Positions 60,991 through 64,000 of a stretch of DNA of 64,000 nt are shown piece after piece. This stretch comes from Paraescarpia echinospica (taxonomy: Eukaryota; Annelida; Polychaeta; Sabellida; Siboglinidae). The translations under genes were made by a program, and so were the position numbers. Within the stretch, counting starts at the first letter, position 1, and each line of letters begins with the position of its first letter. The stretch spans positions 32,025,577-32,089,576 of the forward strand of contig CM034532.1 of the NCBI GenBank assembly GCA_020002185.1, given 5' to 3'. The notes beneath the pieces are model-generated. The model made no database searches. It was not told the DNA's origin and saw only the letters and a list, made by a program, of their open reading frames with translations.

Positions 60991-61580
60991 TGTGAAGTAC
61001 TCTCTGCCTCTCTCATCATATACTCAGCTGGACTTTTGAAGTACTCTGCCTCCCTGATCAGGTACTATCTACCTCCATCATTTGGTACTCTCTCTTCTTA
61101 ATGAGCTACTCTGCCTGCCCCATGAAGGACTTTCTCACTGCCACATGTGGTACACTCTTCCTCCCTTTTGAAGCACTCTTTGCTTCCCTCGTGAGGTACT
61201 CCCTGATTCCTTTGTTAAGTATCTTTTATATCAATCATGAATGCCACTCTGCCTCCCTCGTGAAGTACATTTCTTCACCTCTCACAGAGTATTCTGTGTC
61301 TCCCTTGTGAGGTACTCTTTGCCTCGATAGTGAAGTACTCTCTGCCTCCTTCATTAGGTACTCTCTACCTCCCTCGTGAGGTACTATCTGCCTGTCTCAT
61401 GAGATACTAAGTGCCTCCCTCATGAAATACTCTCTGTCTCTGCCTTGTGAAGTACTCTACTTCCCTTGTGAAGTACTCTACCTGTCTTGTGAAGTACTCT
61501 ACCTCCCTTGTGAAGTACTCTGCCTCCCTTATGAAGTATTTTCTGCTGCTGTCACAAGGTCCACTGCCTCCCTCATGAGG
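60991..61580. repeat. Degenerate 22-25-bp tandem repeat
   Basis: GTGAAGTACTCTCTGCCTCC and variants repeat about 24 times with much substitution and small indels; an old array. Confidence 0.8.
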
Positions 61581-63637
61581 TCTCTCCCCTTGTAAGCTCT
61601 CCCTGGTGATCACTTCCTGAGTGCGGGTGACGTTCAGGGACGATTGATGTACAGAGATGGCTTCCACTGATCAAACACTGATGTCTCCCATTTAAGACCG
61701 TGCATAGGCATAATGGTGAATAGGAACTGGCAGATAATCTTGCCGAATCAAAGTGCTTCTCGTAATGCACGCCAATGAGTTTAATATGTCCTGGTGCACT
61801 CTAAATTTGTATCCATCTTGCCTCGGAACAGCCAACTCGACACATTTCCATTTAGACATGGTCGTGTGGAATTATATTCCGTGATTCAGCCACATTTAAC
61901 TCAATGCATAGTGGATTTAGTAAAATGGATCTTGTTGCAATGGTTTTTTCGACAATGTGGGCTGAGGTTGATTGATAAAAGGTGTTTGTTACAATATGGA
62001 AGTCTGTGTTTAATATTAGTCATGTACCTGTTTTATTTGAACTGTGTACAACCAATATATTACGATGGAGTTGTTGTATTAAAGAGGACATGGTTTAGGA
62101 AGTGGAGTATTCAGGAAATTGACATGTCATGAAATTCTAGCATTTCAGCTAGTTAGCCAGGTATGATATTGCGAAACTATAAGGTAGGAAAGTGTCCCGG
62201 AAGCACACCTGAGAACGAGATAGTTGACATAGTCATGCCAGGCCTATAAGACTTATGGTCGACTCTTGCTAGTATAAGGATCACATTGGGACTTGGTCAA
62301 ACTGTTTCTTAGATCCAATGTTCTTTATATCCATGATTACACAACACAAGCCAGAACATGAATTTCAAAGTTGTTCTGGTTAAGTATTCTTTATAGCAAG
62401 AGTTGAATCTAAAAGAATCACCTAATTCAAGTTTCTTAACCCTTGTCTTGGCAACCTATCAGGCCAACCTGACTTAGCAACCCTTATCCTTGCTACGGAT
62501 GTGGTCAGAATGTTTTTCGCTTGACCCACCCATGTGCGTCTGCTGAATTCCAGGCGCCATCAGACATGACGAGATGCTTCAGCCGTAGACAAACTCGATG
62601 TAGATCCGGACGTCGGCATGCAAGATTGATTGCTCACCTGGGTTTGCTTAGAGCTCTGATAACCCAAAACAAACCTGCGATAATGTCAGCGGCAGCGCAG
62701 TTTACCTCCATAGATTTCAGGGTACCCAGTGTTGCAATATTTTCCGATATTTCTGATAATTGCGTCGCAGTTCCTTTAATTGATATATTTACAAAAAAAC
62801 CTGTAGTTTACTAATAATTGGTTAGATTTTTTTAGGCTTTTGTGATTCATTACAACATAATTAATGTTTTTGCGGTATAAATATACATGTTTATGATCAC
62901 CTACAGGTGATATCTGTATGGTTTGAGTCACACCAAGCCATAATCAGATCTGCAAAATTGGTGAATTTCATGACATGATGCTGAAAGTTGGCAGTTGCTA
63001 ATTTTTGCTAACTAAAGTCAGTACATGGCGCCACATGAAATAAGCAAATTACTATATTATTTAACTACATTTTTACTTCTGACTGAATTCATGTATTTTC
63101 TGCACAAAAAGTGGATGTACACTGAGATTGTCAGTAAGAATACAAACTTGGTATATTTAGTTGATTGGTGACACAAACGTGAACATAATTTAGCAGTATG
63201 TTGATGTTGAATGCGAACACTTCCGCAATGATAACATTGCAGCCACACTTACATCAGCAGTAATTGAGTAACCCTGTTGCGCCTGCCCAGTGGTGGACCA
63301 TCGCTACCTCGGGACCATTTCTAAACCTAGTATCTATCACACAAGTCATCTAACCTGTCACAAGAGACCACTTAGACCAGCGACCTCACGAGACCGATCT
63401 ATCTCCCCGGCTACAACATCTATACTAGGCTTTTTCTTCCTGTTGTCTGTAGCGCAAATGTGCAAAGCAATCTACCAGACTTACTCATGGGTTAGTACAT
63501 GCTAATAAAGTTGCCCCGGTAGTGCCACATGAAATTGCCTGCCTGTTCCAATACGGGCAGCTGGCACCTGCATTGATGAACGAATGATCATTCTTTACTT
63601 GAGAAACTATAACAACCGTGTGCATCGTTTGTTGCAG
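61581..63637. other. Upstream of talin exon, no gene recognised
   Basis: No exon is recognised. It includes ordinary AT-rich sequence; a polypyrimidine-poor acceptor leads into the talin exon at 63638. Confidence 0.5.
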
Positions 63638-63787
63638 AGTGAGACGCGAAGATGGCCACGCTGTCACTCAAGATCAGCGTGGTAGGCAGCAGTGCCGTCA
63701 AGACTATGCAGTTCAACCCTTCCACGATCGTCTATGACGCTTGCAAGATCATCCGCGAAAGGGTCCCTGAAGGAAACCATGGAAATC
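63638..63787 (+). CDS. TLN: Talin, first coding exon (F0 domain start)
   Basis: An acceptor (tttgttgcag|AG) gives 14 bases of 5'UTR, then the ATG at 63652 opens 45 codons plus one base, before an AATC|GTAAGC donor. The peptide starts MATLSLKISVVGSSAVKTMQ and continues with FNPSTIVYDACKIIRERVPE. This is the hallmark N-terminus of talin, the ubiquitin-like F0 subdomain of its FERM head. Talin links integrin tails to actin at focal adhesions and binds Rap1 through F0. Invertebrates usually have one talin gene of roughly 2,500 residues, so almost all of it lies to the right. The open frame that continues past the donor is intron. Because the 5'UTR is split by an intron, the promoter is upstream; a candidate is near 26.8 kb. 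Confidence 0.93.
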
Positions 63788-64000
63788 GTAAGCACTCCTT
63801 TCTCCATAATCTGCTACGCTTTGCCCAGGATGAAATCAATATTTTTAAATGTGGTTCTTTAGGACAGATGTGTAACTGAGTTAAACAATTAAATTGTACC
63901 ATTGCTATTTCTATTTCTGCTACATCCCCTTTATAGGTTTGACAAACATATTGAATATTTCATTAATGTGTAACATTTTGGACAGAGGTGGCATTAGTCT

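Noticed and set aside
63788..63879. Continuation of the talin frame to 63879
   Set aside because: The sequence after the GTAAGC donor does not resemble talin F0; it is intron.

Overview
This is a stretch of an animal nuclear genome: AT-rich, intron-rich, with long non-coding spaces, tRNA-derived SINEs, LINE and Penelope remnants, Tc1 and other TIR transposons, and many minisatellites. Only two host genes can be recognised, and both run off the window. The repeat mix (a SINE whose middle resembles the CORE/MIR domain, GIY-YIG Penelope elements, a Ty3/gypsy element) and the protein sequences suggest a lophotrochozoan, most likely a mollusc. That placement is inference; the sequence alone does not prove it.

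Left part (1-18.4 kb). Four phase-compatible exons on the minus strand (18358-18294, 17389-17317, 9650-9555, 3241-3087) give the start of a WDR49/WDR64/WDY-type protein: an acidic N-terminus, then paired EF-hand-like helices. The WD40 part must lie left of the window. Its introns hold a degraded Ty3/gypsy element with a 3' LTR (4.5-6.6 kb), a LINE C-terminal scrap, a full-length SINE whose head has grown into a (CTGCAC)n array (8.57-9.1 kb), a 3.1-kb nested TIR transposon with a 41-bp minisatellite inside (9.81-12.91 kb), a possible piggyBac MITE, a Tc1-type MITE, and a 62-bp minisatellite joined directly to a broken Penelope-like element (15.06-16.9 kb).

Middle part (18.4-28 kb). Repeats dominate: a 1.7-kb long-TIR element, a long alternating purine/pyrimidine tract, SINE pieces, two LINE C-terminal fragments, and a CpG-rich promoter-like patch near 26.8-27.1 kb with a perfect CRE palindrome.

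Right part (28-64 kb). The only recognised coding exon is the first coding exon of talin at 63638-63787 (plus strand). The 26.8-kb patch could be its promoter and 5'UTR exon, which would make 27-63.6 kb a giant first intron; this is a hypothesis. That space holds a Tc1/mariner element with both TIRs, TA duplications and a frameshifted DD34E transposase (46121-47503), a 50-bp minisatellite with a five-unit higher-order period, a TIR element with a tRNA-like core and a 12-bp array grown from one end, a SINE fused to a 30-bp array, and several smaller arrays.

The recurrent theme is tandem arrays that begin exactly at transposon ends, at 8.87, 16.1, 55.36 and 58.1 kb. No complete host gene and no new enzymatic system was found.
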